Assembly (NCBI GenBank): GCA_020055645.1
Contig: CM034546.1
Span: forward strand, 79,980,001 to 80,044,000
Reading direction: 5' to 3'
DNA length: 64,000 nt
From: Tomocerus qinae
Taxonomy: Eukaryota > Arthropoda > Collembola > Entomobryomorpha > Tomoceridae
Position 1 is the first letter of the stretch. The number at the start of each line of letters is the position of its first letter. Position numbers and translations under genes: made by a program. Positions 1-15,000 of this stretch are shown here, piece after piece. The notes beneath the pieces are model-generated. The model saw nothing but the letters and a program-made list of their open reading frames with translations, was not told the DNA's origin and did not search any database.

Positions 1-3000
1 ATTTAATACTAATCTATTTAGATGTTCTGTTGATTTTAATACTCAAAATTAATCTATTTTGATGTTCTGTTGAATTTAAAACTCAATATTAATCTATTTT
101 GATATTCTGTTGATTTTAATACTCAATATTAATCTATTTTGATGTTCTGTTGATTTCAATACTCAATACTAATCTATTTTGATGTTCTGTTGATTTTAGT
201 ACTCAATATTAATCTATTTTGATGTTCTGTTGATTTCAATGCTCAATACTGATCTTTTTTGATGTTCTTTTGATTTCAATACTCAATACTGATCTATTTT
301 GATGTTCTGTTGATTTCAATACTCAATACTAATCTATTTTGATTTTCTACTGATTTTAATAGTCTATATTAATCTATTTTGATGTTCTGTTGAATTTAAA
401 ACTCAATATTAATCTATTTTGATGTTCTGTTGATTTTAATACTTAATATTAATCTATTTTGATGTTCTGTTGATTTCAATACTCAATACTAATCTATTTT
501 GATGTTCTGTTGATTTTAATACTCAATATTAATCTATTTTGATGTTCTGTTGATTTCAATACTCAATATTAATCTATTTTGATGTTCTGTTGATTTCAAT
601 ACTCAATACTAATCTATTTTGATGTTCTGTTGATTTTAGTACTCAATATTAATCTATTTTGATGTTCTGTTGATTTCAATACTCAATACTCATCTATTTT
701 GATATTCTGTTGATTTCAATACTCAATACTAATCTATTTTGATGTTCTGTTGATTTTAATACTCAATATTAATCTATTTTGATTTTCTATTGATTTTAGT
801 ACTCAATATTAATCTATTTTGATGTTCTGTTGATTTCAATACTCAATACTGATCTATTTTGATATTCTGTTGATTTCAATACTCAATACTAATCTATTTT
901 GATGTTCTGTTGATTTTAATACTCAATATTAATCTATTTTGATTTTCTATTGATTTTAATACTCAATATTAATCTATTTTGATTTTCTATTGATTTTAAT
1001 ACTCAATATTAATCTATTTTGATGTTCTGTTGATTTTAATACTCAATATTAATCTATTTTGATGTTCTGATGATTTCAATACTCAATACTGATCTATTTT
1101 GATGTTCTGTTGGTTTTAATACTCAATAATAATCTATTTTGATGTTCTGTTGAATTTAAAACTCAATATTAATCTATTTTGATATTCTGTTGATTTTAAT
1201 ACTCAATATTAATCTATTTTGATGTTCTATTGATTTTAATACTCAATATTAATCTATTTTGATGTTCTGTTGATTTTAATACTCAATATTAATCTATTTT
1301 GATGTTCTGTTGATTTTAATACTCAATATTAATCTATTTTGATGTTCTGTTGATTTTTATAGTCAATATTAATCTGTTTTGATATTCTGTTGATTTTAAT
1401 ACTCAATATTAATCTATTTTGATGTTCTGTTGATTTTAATACTCAATACTAATCTATTTTGATGTTCTGTTGATTTCAATACTCAATACTAATCTATTTT
1501 GATTTTCTATTGATTTTAATAGTCTATATTAATCTATATTGATTTTCTATTGATTTTAATAGTCAATATTAATCTATTTAGATTTTCTGTTGATTTAAAT
1601 AATTAATATTAATCAATTGTGATTTTCTGTTGATTTTTATAGTCAATATTAATCTATTTTGATATTCTGTTGATTTCTATAGTCAATATTAATCTGTTTT
1701 GATATTCTGTTGATTTTAATACTCAATATTAATCTATTTTGATGTTCTGTTGATTTTAATACTCAATACTAATCTATTTTGATGTTCTGTTGATTTCAAT
1801 ACTCAATACTAATCTATTTTGATTTTCTATTGATTTTAATAGTCTATATTAATCTATATTGATTTTCTATTGATTTTAATAGTCAATATTAATCTATTTA
1901 GATTTTCTGTTGCTTTAAATAATTAATATTAATCAATTGTGATTTTCTGTTGATTTTTATAGTCAATATTAATCTATTTTGATATTCTGTTGATTTTAAT
2001 ACTCAATATTAATCTATTTTGATGTTCTGTTGACTTTAATACTCAATATTAATCTATTTTGATTTTCTACTGATTTTAATAGTCTATATTAATCTATTTT
2101 GATGTTCTGTTGAATTTAAAACTCAATATTAATCTATTTTGATGTTCTGTTGATTTTAATACTTAATATTAATCTATTTTGATGTTCTGTTGATTTCAAT
2201 ACTCAATACTAATCTATTTTGATGTTCTGTTGATTTTAATACTCAATATTAATCTATTTTGATGTTCTGTTGATTTCAATACTCAATATTAATCTATTTT
2301 GATGTTCTGTTGATTTCAATACTCAATACTAATCTATTTTGATTTTCTACTGATTTTAATAGTCTATATTAATCTATTTTGATGTTCTGTTTAATTTAAA
2401 ACTCAATATTAATCTATTTTGATGTTCTGTTGATTTTTATACTTAATATTAATCTATTTTGATGTTCTGTTGATTTCAATACTCAATACTAATCTATTTT
2501 GATGTTCTGTTGATTTTAATACTCAATATTAATCTATTTTGATGTTCTGTTGATTTCAATACTCAATACTGATCTATTTTGATATTCTGTTGATTTCAAT
2601 ACTCAATACTAATCTATTTTGATGTTCTGTTGATTTTAATACTCAATATTAATCTATTTTGATTTTCTATTGATTTTAATACTCAATATTAATCTATTTT
2701 GATTTTCTATTGATTTTAATACTCAATATTAATCTATTTTGATGTTCTGTTGATTTTAATACTCAATATTAATCTATTTTGATGTTCTGATGATTTCAAT
2801 ACTCAATACTGATCTATTTTGATGTTCTGTTGATTTTAATACTCAATAATAATCTATTTTGATGTTCTGTTGAATTTAAAACTCAATATTAATCTATTTT
2901 GATATTCTGTTGATTTTAATACTCAATATTAATCTATTTTGATGTTCTATTGATTTTAATACTCAATATTAATCTATTTTGATGTTCTGTTGATTTTAAT

Positions 3001-6000
3001 ACTCAATATTAATCTATTTTGATGTTCTGTTGATTTTAATACTCAATATTAATCTATTTTGATGTTCTGTTGATTTTTATAGTCAATATTAATCTGTTTT
3101 GATATTCTGTTGATTTTAATACTCAATATTAATCTATTTTGATGTTCTGTTGATTTTAATACTCAATACTAATCTATTTTGATGTTCTGTTGATTTCAAT
3201 ACTCAATACTAATCTATTTTGATTTTCTATTGATTTTAATAGTCTATATTAATCTATATTGATTTTCTATTGATTTTAATAGTCAATATTAATCTATTTA
3301 GATTTTCTGTTGATTTAAATAATTAATATTAATCAATTGTGATTTTCTGTTGATTTTTATAGTCAATATTAATCTATTTTGATATTATGTTGATTTTAAT
3401 ACTCAATATTAATCTATTTTGATGTTCTGTTGATTTTAATACTCAATATTAATCTATTTTGATTTTCTACTGATTTTAATAGTCTATATTAATCTATTTT
3501 GATGTTCTGTTGAATTTAAAACTCAATATTAATCTATTTTGATGTTCTGTTGATTTTAATACTTAATATTAATCTATTTTGATGTTCTGTTGATTTCAAT
3601 ACTCAATACTAATCTATTTTGATGTTCTGTTGATTTTAATACTCAATATTAATCTATTTTGATGTTCTGTTGATTTCAATACTCAATATTAATCTATTTT
3701 GATGTTCTGTTGATTTCAATCCTCAATACTAATCTATTTTGATTTTCTACTGATTTTAATAGTCTATATTAATCTATTTTGATGTTCTGTTGAATTTAAA
3801 ACTCAATATTAATCTATTTTGATGTTCTGTTGATTTTTATACTTAATATTAATCTATTTTGATGTTCTGTTGATTTCAATACTCAATACTAATCTATTTT
3901 GATGTTCTGTTGACTTTAATACTCAATATTAATCTACTTAGATTTTCTGTTGATTTAAATAATTGATATTTATCTATTGTGATTTTCTGTTGATTTTTAT
4001 AGTCAATATTAATCTATTTTGATATTCTGTTGATTTTAATACTCAATATTTATCTATTTTGATGTTCTGTTGATTTTAATACTCAATATTAATCTATTTT
4101 GATGTTCTGTTGATTTTAATACTCAATATTAATCTATTTTGATGCTCTGTTGATTTTAATACTCAATATTAATCTATTTTGATGTTCTGTTGAATTTAAA
4201 ACTCAATACTAATCTATTTAGATGTTCTGTTGATTTTAATACTCAAAATTAATCTATTTTGATGTTCTGTTGAATTTAAAACTCAATATTAATCTATTTT
4301 GATATTCTGTTGATTTTAATACTCAATATTAATCTATTTTGATGTTCTGTTGATTTCAATACTCAATACTAATCTATTTTGATGTTCTGTTGATTTTAGT
4401 ACTCAATATTAATCTATTTTGATGTTCTGTTGATTTCAATGCTCAATACTGATCTTTTTTGATGTTCTTTTGATTTCAATACTCAATACTGATCTATTTT
4501 GATGTTCTGTTGAATTTAAAACTCAATATTAATCTATTTTAATATTCTGTTGATTTTAATACTCAATATTAATCTATTTTGATGTTCTGTTGATTTCAAT
4601 ACTCAATACTAATCTATTTTGATGTTCTGTTGATTTTAGTACTCAATATTAATCTATTTTGATGTTCTGTTGATTTCAATGCTCAATACTGATCTTTTTT
4701 GATGTTCTTTTGATTTCAATACTCAATACTGATCTATTTTGATATTCTGTTGATTTTAATACTCAATATTAATCTATTTTGATGTTCTGTTGATTTTAAT
4801 ACTCAATATTAATCTATTTTGATGTTCTGTTGATTTTAATACTCAATATTAATCTATTTTGATATTCTGTTGATTTTAATACTCAATATTAGTCTATTTT
4901 GATGTTCTGTTGATTTTAATACTCACTGTTAATCTATTTTGATATTCTGTTGATTTTAATACTCAATATTAATCTATTTTGATGTTCTGTTGATTTCAAT
5001 ACTCAATACTGATCTATTTTGATGTTCTGTTGATTTCAATACTCAATACTAATCTATTTTGATTTTCTATTGATTTTAATAGTCTATATTAATCTATATT
5101 GATTTTCTATTGATTTTAATAGTCAATATTAATCTATTTAGATTTTCTGTTGATTTAAATAATTAATATTAATCAATTGTGATTTTCTGTTGATTTTTAT
5201 AGTCAATATTAATCTATTTTGATATTCTGTTGATTTTAATACTCAATATTAATCTATTTTGATGTTCTGTTGATTTTAATACTCAATATTAATCTATTTT
5301 GATGTTCTGTTGATTTTAATACTCAATATTAATCTATTTTGATGTTCTGTTGATTTTAATACTCAATATTAATCTATTTTGATGTTCTGTTGAATTTAAA
5401 ACTCAATATTAATCTATTTTGATATTCTGTTGATTTTAATACTCAATATTAATCTATTTTGATGTTCTGTTGATTTTAATACTCAATATTAATCTATTTT
5501 GATGTTCTGTTGATTTCAATACTCAATACTGATCTATTTTGATATTCTGTTGATTTCAATAGTCAATACTAATCTATTTTGATGTTCTGTTGATTTTAAT
5601 ACTCAATATTAATCTATTTTGATTTTCTATTGATTTTAATACTCAATATTAATCTATTTTGATGTTCTGTTGATTTTAATACTCAATATTAATCTATTTT
5701 GATGTTCTGTTGATTTCAATACTCAATACTAATCTATTTAGATGTTCTGTTGATTTTAATACTCAAAATTAATCTATTTTGATGTTCTGTTGAATTTAAA
5801 ACTCAATATTAATCTATTTTGATATTCTGTTGATTTTAATACTCAATATTAATCTATTTTGATGTTCTGTTGATTTCAATACTCAATACTAATCTATTTT
5901 GATGTTCTGTTGATTTTAGTACTCAATATTAATCTATTTTGATGTTCTGTTGATTTCAATGCTCAATACTGATCTTTTTTGATGTTCTTTTGATTTCAAT

Positions 6001-9000
6001 ACTCAATACTGATCTATTTTGATGTTCTGTTGATTTCAATACTCAATACTAATCTATTTTGATTTTCTACTGATTTTAATAGTCTATATTAATCTATTTT
6101 GATGTTCTGTTGAATTTAAAACTCAATATTAATCTATTTTGATGTTCTGTTGATTTTAATACTTAATATTAATCTATTTTGATGTTCTGTTGATTTCAAT
6201 ACTCAATACTAATCTATTTTGATGTTCTGTTGATTTTAATACTCAATATTAATCTATTTTGATGTTCTGTTGATTTCAATACTCAATATTAATCTATTTT
6301 GATGTTCTGTTGATTTCAATACTCAATACTAATCTATTTTGATGTTCTGTTGATTTTAATACTCAATATTAATCTATTTTGATGTTCTGTTGATTTCAAT
6401 GCTCAATACTGATCTTTTTTGATGTTCTTTTGATTTCAATACTCAATACTGATCTATTTTGATGTTCTGTTGATTTCAATACTCAATACTAATCTATTTT
6501 GATTTTCTACTGATTTTAATAGTCTATATTAATCTATTTTGATGTTCTGTTGAATTTAAAACTCAATATTAATCTATTTTGATGTTCTGTTGATTTTAAT
6601 ACTTAATATTAATCTATTTTGATGTTCTGTTGATTTCAATACTCAATACTGATCTATTTTGATATTCTGTTGATTTCAATACTCAATACTAATCTATTTT
6701 GATGTTCTGTTGATTTTAATACTCAATATTAATCTATTTTGATTTTCTATTGATTTTAATACTCAATATTAATCTATTTTGATGTTCTGTTGATTTTAAT
6801 ACTCAATATTAATCTATTTTGATGTTCTGTTGATTTCAATACTCAATACTAATCTATTTAGATGTTCTGTTGATTTTAATACTCAAAATTAATCTATTTT
6901 GATGTTCTGTTGAATTTAAAACTCAATATTAATCTATTTTGATATTCTGTTGATTTTAATACTCAATATTAATCTATTTTGATGTTCTGTTGATTTCAAT
7001 ACTCAATACTAATCTATTTTGATGTTCTGTTGATTTTAGTACTCAATATTAATCTATTTTGATGTTCTGTTGATTTCAATGCTCAATACTGATCTTTTTT
7101 GATGTTCTTTTGATTTCAATACTCAATACTGATCTATTTTGATGTTCTGTTGATTTCAATACTCAATACTAATCTATTTTGATTTTCTACTGATTTTAAT
7201 AGTCTATATTAATCTATTTTGATGTTCTGTTGAATTTAAAACTCAATATTAATCTATTTTGATGTTCTGTTGATTTTAATACTTAATATTAATCTATTTT
7301 GATGTTCTGTTGATTTCAATACTCAATACTAATCTATTTTGATGTTCTGTTGATTTTAATACTCAATATTAATCTATTTTGATGTTCTGTTGATTTCAAT
7401 ACTCAATATTAATCTATTTTGATGTTCTGTTGATTTCAATACTCAATACTAATCTATTTTGATTTTCTACTGATTTTAATAGTCTATATTAATCTATTTT
7501 GATGTTCTGTTGAATTTAAAACTCAATATTAATCTATTTTGATGTTCTGTTGATTTTTATACTTAATATTAATCTATTTTGATGTTCTGTTGATTTCAAT
7601 ACTCAATACTAATCTATTTTGATGTTCTGTTGATTTTAATACTCAATATTAATCTATTTTGATGTTCTGTTGATTTCAATACTCAATACTGATCTATTTT
7701 GATATTCTGTTGATTTCAATACTCAATACTAATCTATTTTGATGTTCTGTTGATTTTAATACTCAATATTAATCTATTTTGATTTTCTATTGATTTTAAT
7801 ACTCAATATTAATCTATTTTGATGTTCTGTTGATTTTAATACTCAATATTAATCTATTTTGATGTTCTGTTGATTTCAATACTCAATACTAATCTATTTA
7901 GATGTTCTGTTGATTTTAATACTCAAAATTAATCTATTTTGATGTTCTGTTGAATTTAAAACTCAATATTAATCTATTTTGATATTCTGTTGATTTTAAT
8001 ACTCAATATTAATCTATTTTGATGTTCTGTTGATTTCAATACTCAATACTAATCTATTTTGATGTTCTGTTGATTTTAGTACTCAATATTAATCTATTTT
8101 GATGTTCTGTTGATTTCAATGCTCAATACTGATCTTTTTTGATGTTCTTTTGATTTCAATACTCAATACTGATCTATTTTGATGTTCTGTTGATTTCAAT
8201 ACTCAATACTAATCTATTTTGATTTTCTACTGATTTTAATAGTCTATATTAATCTATTTTGATGTTCTGTTGAATTTAAAACTCAATATTAATCTATTTT
8301 GATGTTCTGTTGATTTTAATACTTAATATTAATCTATTTTGATGTTCTGTTGATTTCAATACTCAATACTAATCTATTTTGATGTTCTGTTGATTTTAAT
8401 ACTCAATATTAATCTATTTTGATGTTCTGTTGATTTCAATACTCAATATTAATCTATTTTGATGTTCTGTTGATTTCAATACTCAATACTAATCTATTTT
8501 GATGTTCTGTTGATTTTAGTACTCAATATTAATCTATTTTGATGTTCTGTTGATTTCAATACTCAATACTGATCTATTTTGATATTCTGTTGATTTCAAT
8601 ACTCAATACTAATCTATTTTGATGTTCTGTTGAATTTAAAACTCAATACTAATCTATTTTGATGTTCTGTTGACTTTAATACTCAATATTAATCTATTTA
8701 GATTTTCTGTTGATTTAAATAATTGATATTTATCTATTGTGATTTTCTGTTGATTTTTATAGTCAATATTAATCTATTTTGATATTCTGTTGATTTTAAT
8801 ACTCAATATTAATCTATTTTGATGTTCTGTTGATTTTAATACTCAATATTAATCTATTTTGATGTTCTGTTGATTTTAATACTCAATATTAATCTATTTT
8901 GATGCTCTGTTGATTTTAATACTCAATATTAATCTATTTTGATGTTCTGTTGAATTTAAAACTCAATATTAATCTATTTTGATATTCTGTTGATTTTAAT

Positions 9001-12000
9001 ACTCAATATTAATCTATTTTGATGTTCTGTTGATTTCAATACTCAATACTAATCTATTTTGATGTTCTGTTGATTTTAGTACTCAATATTAATCTATTTT
9101 GATGTTCTGTTGATTTCAATGCTCAATACTGATCTTTTTTGATGTTCTTTTGATTTCAATACTCAATACTGATCTATTTTGATGTTCTGTTGATTTCAAT
9201 ACTCAATACTAATCTATTTTGATTTTCTACTGATTTTAATAGTCTATATTAATCTATTTTGATGTTCTGTTGAATTTAAAACTCAATATTAATCTATTTT
9301 GATGTTCTGTTGATTTTAATACTTAATATTAATCTATTTTGATGTTCTGTTGATTTCAATACTCAATACTGATCTATTTTGATATTCTGTTGATTTAAAT
9401 AATTAATATTAATCAATTGTGATTTTCTGTTGATTTTTATAGTCAATATTAATCTATTTTGATATTCTGTTGATTTTAATACTCAATATTAATCTATTTT
9501 GATGTTCTGTTGATTTTAATACTCAATATTAATCTATTTTGATGTTCTGTTGATTTTAATACTCAATATTAATCTATTTTGATGTTCTGTTGATTTTAAT
9601 ACTCAATATTAATCTATTTTGATGTTCTGTTGAATTTAAAACTCAATATTAATCTATTTTGATATTCTGTTGATTTTAATACTCAATATTAATCTATTTT
9701 GATGTTCTGTTGATTTTAATACTCAATATTAATCTATTTTGATGTTCTGTTGATTTTAATACTCAATATTAATCTATTTTGATGTTCTGTTGATTTCAAT
9801 GCTCAATACTGATCTTTTTTGATGTTCTTTTGATTTCAATACTCAATACTGATCTATTTTGATGTTCTGTTGATTTTAATACTCAATACTAATCTATTTT
9901 GATTTTCTACTGATTTTAATAGTCTATATTAATCTATTTTGATGTTCTGTTGAATTTAAAACTCAATATTAATCTATTTTGATGTTCTGTTGATTTTAAT
10001 ACTTAATATTAATCTATTTTGATGTTCTGTTGATTTCAATACTCAATACTAATCTATTTTGATGTTCTGTTGATTTTAATACTCAATATTAATCTATTTT
10101 GATGTTCTGTTGATTTCAATACTCAATACTGATCTATTTTGATATTCTGTTGATTTCAATACTCAATACTAATCTATTTTGATGTTCTGTTGATTTTAAT
10201 ACTCAATATTAATCTATTTTGATTTTCTATTGATTTTAATACTCAATATTAATCTATTTTGATGTTCTGTTGATTTTAATACTCAATATTAATCTATTTT
10301 GATGTTCTGTTGATTTCAATACTCAATACTAATCTATTTAGATGTTCTGTTGATTTTAATACTCAAAATTAATCTATTTTGATGTTCTGTTGAATTTAAA
10401 ACTCAATATTAATCTATTTTGATATTCTGTTGATTTTAATACTCAATATTAATCTATTTTGATGTTCTGTTGATTTCAATACTCAATACTAATCTATTTT
10501 GATGTTCTGTTGATTTTAGTACTCAATATTAATCTATTTTGATGTTCTGTTGATTTCAATGCTCAATACTGATCTTTTTTGATGTTCTTTTGATTTCAAT
10601 ACTCAATACTGATCTATTTTGATGTTCTGTTGATTTCAATACTCAATACTAATCTATTTTGATTTTCTACTGATTTTAATAGTCTATATTAATCTATTTT
10701 GATGTTCTGTTGAATTTAAAACTCAATATTAATCTATTTTGATGTTCTGTTGATTTTAATACTTAATATTAATCTATTTTGATGTTCTGTTGATTTCAAT
10801 ACTCAATACTGATCTATTTTGATATTCTGTTGATTTCAATACTCAATACTAATCTATTTTGATGTTCTGTTGATTTTAATACTCAATATTAATCTATTTT
10901 GATTTTCTATTGATTTTAATACTCAATATTAATCTATTTTGATGTTCTGTTGATTTTAATACTCAATATTAATCTATTTTGATGTTCTGTTGATTTCAAT
11001 ACTCAATACTAATCTATTTAGATGTTCTGTTGATTTTAATACTCAAAATTAATCTATTTTGATGTTCTGTTGAATTTAAAACTCAATATTAATCTATTTT
11101 GATATTCTGTTGATTTTAATACTCAATATTAATCTATTTTGATGTTCTGTTGATTTCAATACTCAATACTAATCTATTTTGATGTTCTGTTGATTTTAGT
11201 ACTCAATATTAATCTATTTTGATGTTCTGTTGATTTCAATGCTCAATACTGATCTTTTTTGATGTTCTTTTGATTTCAATACTCAATACTGATCTATTTT
11301 GATGTTCTGTTGATTTCAATACTCAATACTAATCTATTTTGATTTTCTACTGATTTTAATAGTCTATATTAATCTATTTTGATGTTCTGTTGAATTTAAA
11401 ACTCAATATTAATCTATTTTGATGTTCTGTTGATTTTAATACTTAATATTAATCTATTTTGATGTTCTGTTGATTTCAATACTCAATACTAATCTATTTT
11501 GATGTTCTGTTGATTTTAATACTCAATATTAATCTATTTTGATGTTCTGTTGATTTCAATACTCAATATTAATCTATTTTGATGTTCTGTTGATTTCAAT
11601 ACTCAATACTAATCTATTTTGATTTTCTACTGATTTTAATAGTCTATATTAATCTATTTTGATGTTCTGTTGAATTTAAAACTCAATATTAATCTATTTT
11701 GATGTTCTGTTGATTTTTATACTTAATATTAATCTATTTTGATGTTCTGTTGATTTCAATACTCAATACTAATCTATTTTGATGTTCTGTTGATTTTAAT
11801 ACTCAATATTAATCTATTTTGATGTTCTGTTGATTTCAATACTCAATACTGATCTATTTTGATATTCTGTTGATTTCAATACTCAATACTAATCTATTTT
11901 GATGTTCTGTTGATTTTAATACTCAATATTAATCTATTTTGATTTTCTATTGATTTTAATACTCAATATTAATCTATTTTGATGTTCTGTTGATTTTAAT

Positions 12001-15000
12001 ACTCAATATTAATCTATTTTGATGTTCTGTTGATTTCAATACTCAATACTAATCTATTTAGATGTTCTGTTGATTTTAATACTCAAAATTAATCTATTTT
12101 GATGTTCTGTTGAATTTAAAACTCAATATTAATCTATTTTGATATTCTGTTGATTTTAATACTCAATATTAATCTATTTTGATGTTCTGTTGATTTCAAT
12201 ACTCAATACTAATCTATTTTGATGTTCTGTTGATTTTAGTACTCAATATTAATCTATTTTGATGTTCTGTTGATTTCAATGCTCAATACTGATCTTTTTT
12301 GATGTTCTTTTGATTTCAATACTCAATACTGATCTATTTTGATGTTCTGTTGATTTCAATACTCAATACTAATCTATTTTGATTTTCTACTGATTTTAAT
12401 AGTCTATATTAATCTATTTTGATGTTCTGTTGAATTTAAAACTCAATATTAATCTATTTTGATGTTCTGTTGATTTTAATACTTAATATTAATCTATTTT
12501 GATGTTCTGTTGATTTCAATACTCAATACTAATCTATTTTGATGTTCTGTTGATTTTAATACTCAATATTAATCTATTTTGATGTTCTGTTGATTTCAAT
12601 ACTCAATATTAATCTATTTTGATGTTCTGTTGATTTCAATACTCAATACTAATCTATTTTGATGTTCTGTTGATTTTAGTACTCAATATTAATCTATTTT
12701 GATGTTCTGTTGATTTCAATACTCAATACTGATCTATTTTGATATTCTGTTGATTTCAATACTCAATACTAATCTATTTTGATGTTCTGTTGAATTTAAA
12801 ACTCAATACTAATCTATTTTGATGTTCTGTTGACTTTAATACTCAATATTAATCTATTTAGATTTTCTGTTGATTTAAATAATTGATATTTATCTATTGT
12901 GATTTTCTGTTGATTTTTATAGTCAATATTAATCTATTTTGATATTCTGTTGATTTTAATACTCAATATTAATCTATTTTGATGTTCTGTTGATTTTAAT
13001 ACTCAATATTAATCTATTTTGATGTTCTGTTGATTTTAATACTCAATATTAATCTATTTTGATGCTCTGTTGATTTTAATACTCAATATTAATCTATTTT
13101 GATGTTCTGTTGAATTTAAAACTCAATATTAATCTATTTTGATATTCTGTTGATTTTAATACTCAATATTAATCTATTTTGATGTTCTGTTGATTTTAAT
13201 ACTCAATATTAATCTATTTTGATGTTCTGTTGATTTTAATACTCAATATTAATCTATTTTGATATTCTGTTGATTTTAATACTCAATATTAGTCTATTTT
13301 GATGTTCTGTTGATTTTAATACTCAATGTTAATCTATTTTGATATTCTGTTGATTTTAATACTCAATATTAATCTATTTTGATGTTCTGTTGATTTCAAT
13401 ACTCAATACTGATCTATTTTGATGTTCTGTTGATTTCAATACTCAATACTAATCTATTTTGATTTTCTATTGATTTTAATAGTCTATATTAATCTATATT
13501 GATTTTCTATTGATTTTTATAGTCAATATTAATCTATTTAGATTTTCTGTTGATTTAAATAATTAATATTAATCAATTGTGATTTTCTGTTGATTTTTAT
13601 AGTCAATATTAATCTATTTTGATATTCTGTTGATTTTAATACTCAATATTAATCTATTTTGATGTTCTGTTGATTTTAATACTCAATATTAATCTATTTT
13701 GATGTTCTGTTGATTTTAATACTCAATATTAATCTATTTTGATGTTCTGTTGATTTTAATACTCAATATTAATCTATTTTGATGTTCTGTTGAATTTAAA
13801 ACTCAATATTAATCTATTTTGATATTCTGTTGATTTTAATACTCAATATTAATCTATTTTGATGTTCTGTTGATTTTAATACTCAATATTAATCTATTTT
13901 GATGTTCTGTTGATTTTAATACTCAATATTAATCTATTTTGATGTTCTGTTGATTTCAATGCTCAATACTGATCTTTTTTGATGTTCTTTTGATTTCAAT
14001 ACTCAATACTGATCTATTTTGATGTTCTGTTGATTTTAATACTCAATACTAATCTATTTTGATTTTCTACTGATTTTAATAGTCTATATTAATCTATTTT
14101 GATGTTCTGTTGAATTTAAAACTCAATATTAATCTATTTTGATGTTCTGTTGATTTTAATACTTAATATTAATCTATTTTGATGTTCTGTTGATTTCAAT
14201 ACTCAATACTAATCTATTTTGATGTTCTGTTGATTTTAATACTCAATATTAATCTATTTTGATGTTCTGTTGATTTCAATACTCAATACTGATCTATTTT
14301 GATATTCTGTTGATTTCAATACTCAATACTAATCTATTTTGATGTTCTGTTGATTTTAATACTCAATATTAATCTATTTTGATTTTCTATTGATTTTAAT
14401 ACTCAATATTAATCTATTTTGATGTTCTGTTGATTTTAATACTCAATATTAATCTATTTTGATGTTCTGTTGATTTCAATACTCAATACTAATCTATTTA
14501 GATGTTCTGTTGATTTTAATACTCAAAATTAATCTATTTTGATGTTCTGTTGAATTTAAAACTCAATATTAATCTATTTTGATATTCTGTTGATTTTAAT
14601 ACTCAATATTAATCTATTTTGATGTTCTGTTGATTTCAATACTCAATACTAATCTATTTTGATGTTCTGTTGATTTTAGTACTCAATATTAATCTATTTT
14701 GATGTTCTGTTGATTTCAATGCTCAATACTGATCTTTTTTGATGTTCTTTTTGATTTCAATACTCAATACTGATCTATTTTGATGTTCTGTTGATTTCAA
14801 TACTCAATACTAATCTATTTTGATTTTCTACTGATTTTAATAGTCTATATTAATCTATTTTGATGTTCTGTTGAATTTAAAACTCAATATTAATCTATTT
14901 TGATGTTCTGTTGATTTTAATACTTAATATTAATCTATTTTGATGTTCTGTTGATTTCAATACTCAATACTAATCTATTTTGATGTTCTGTTGATTTTAA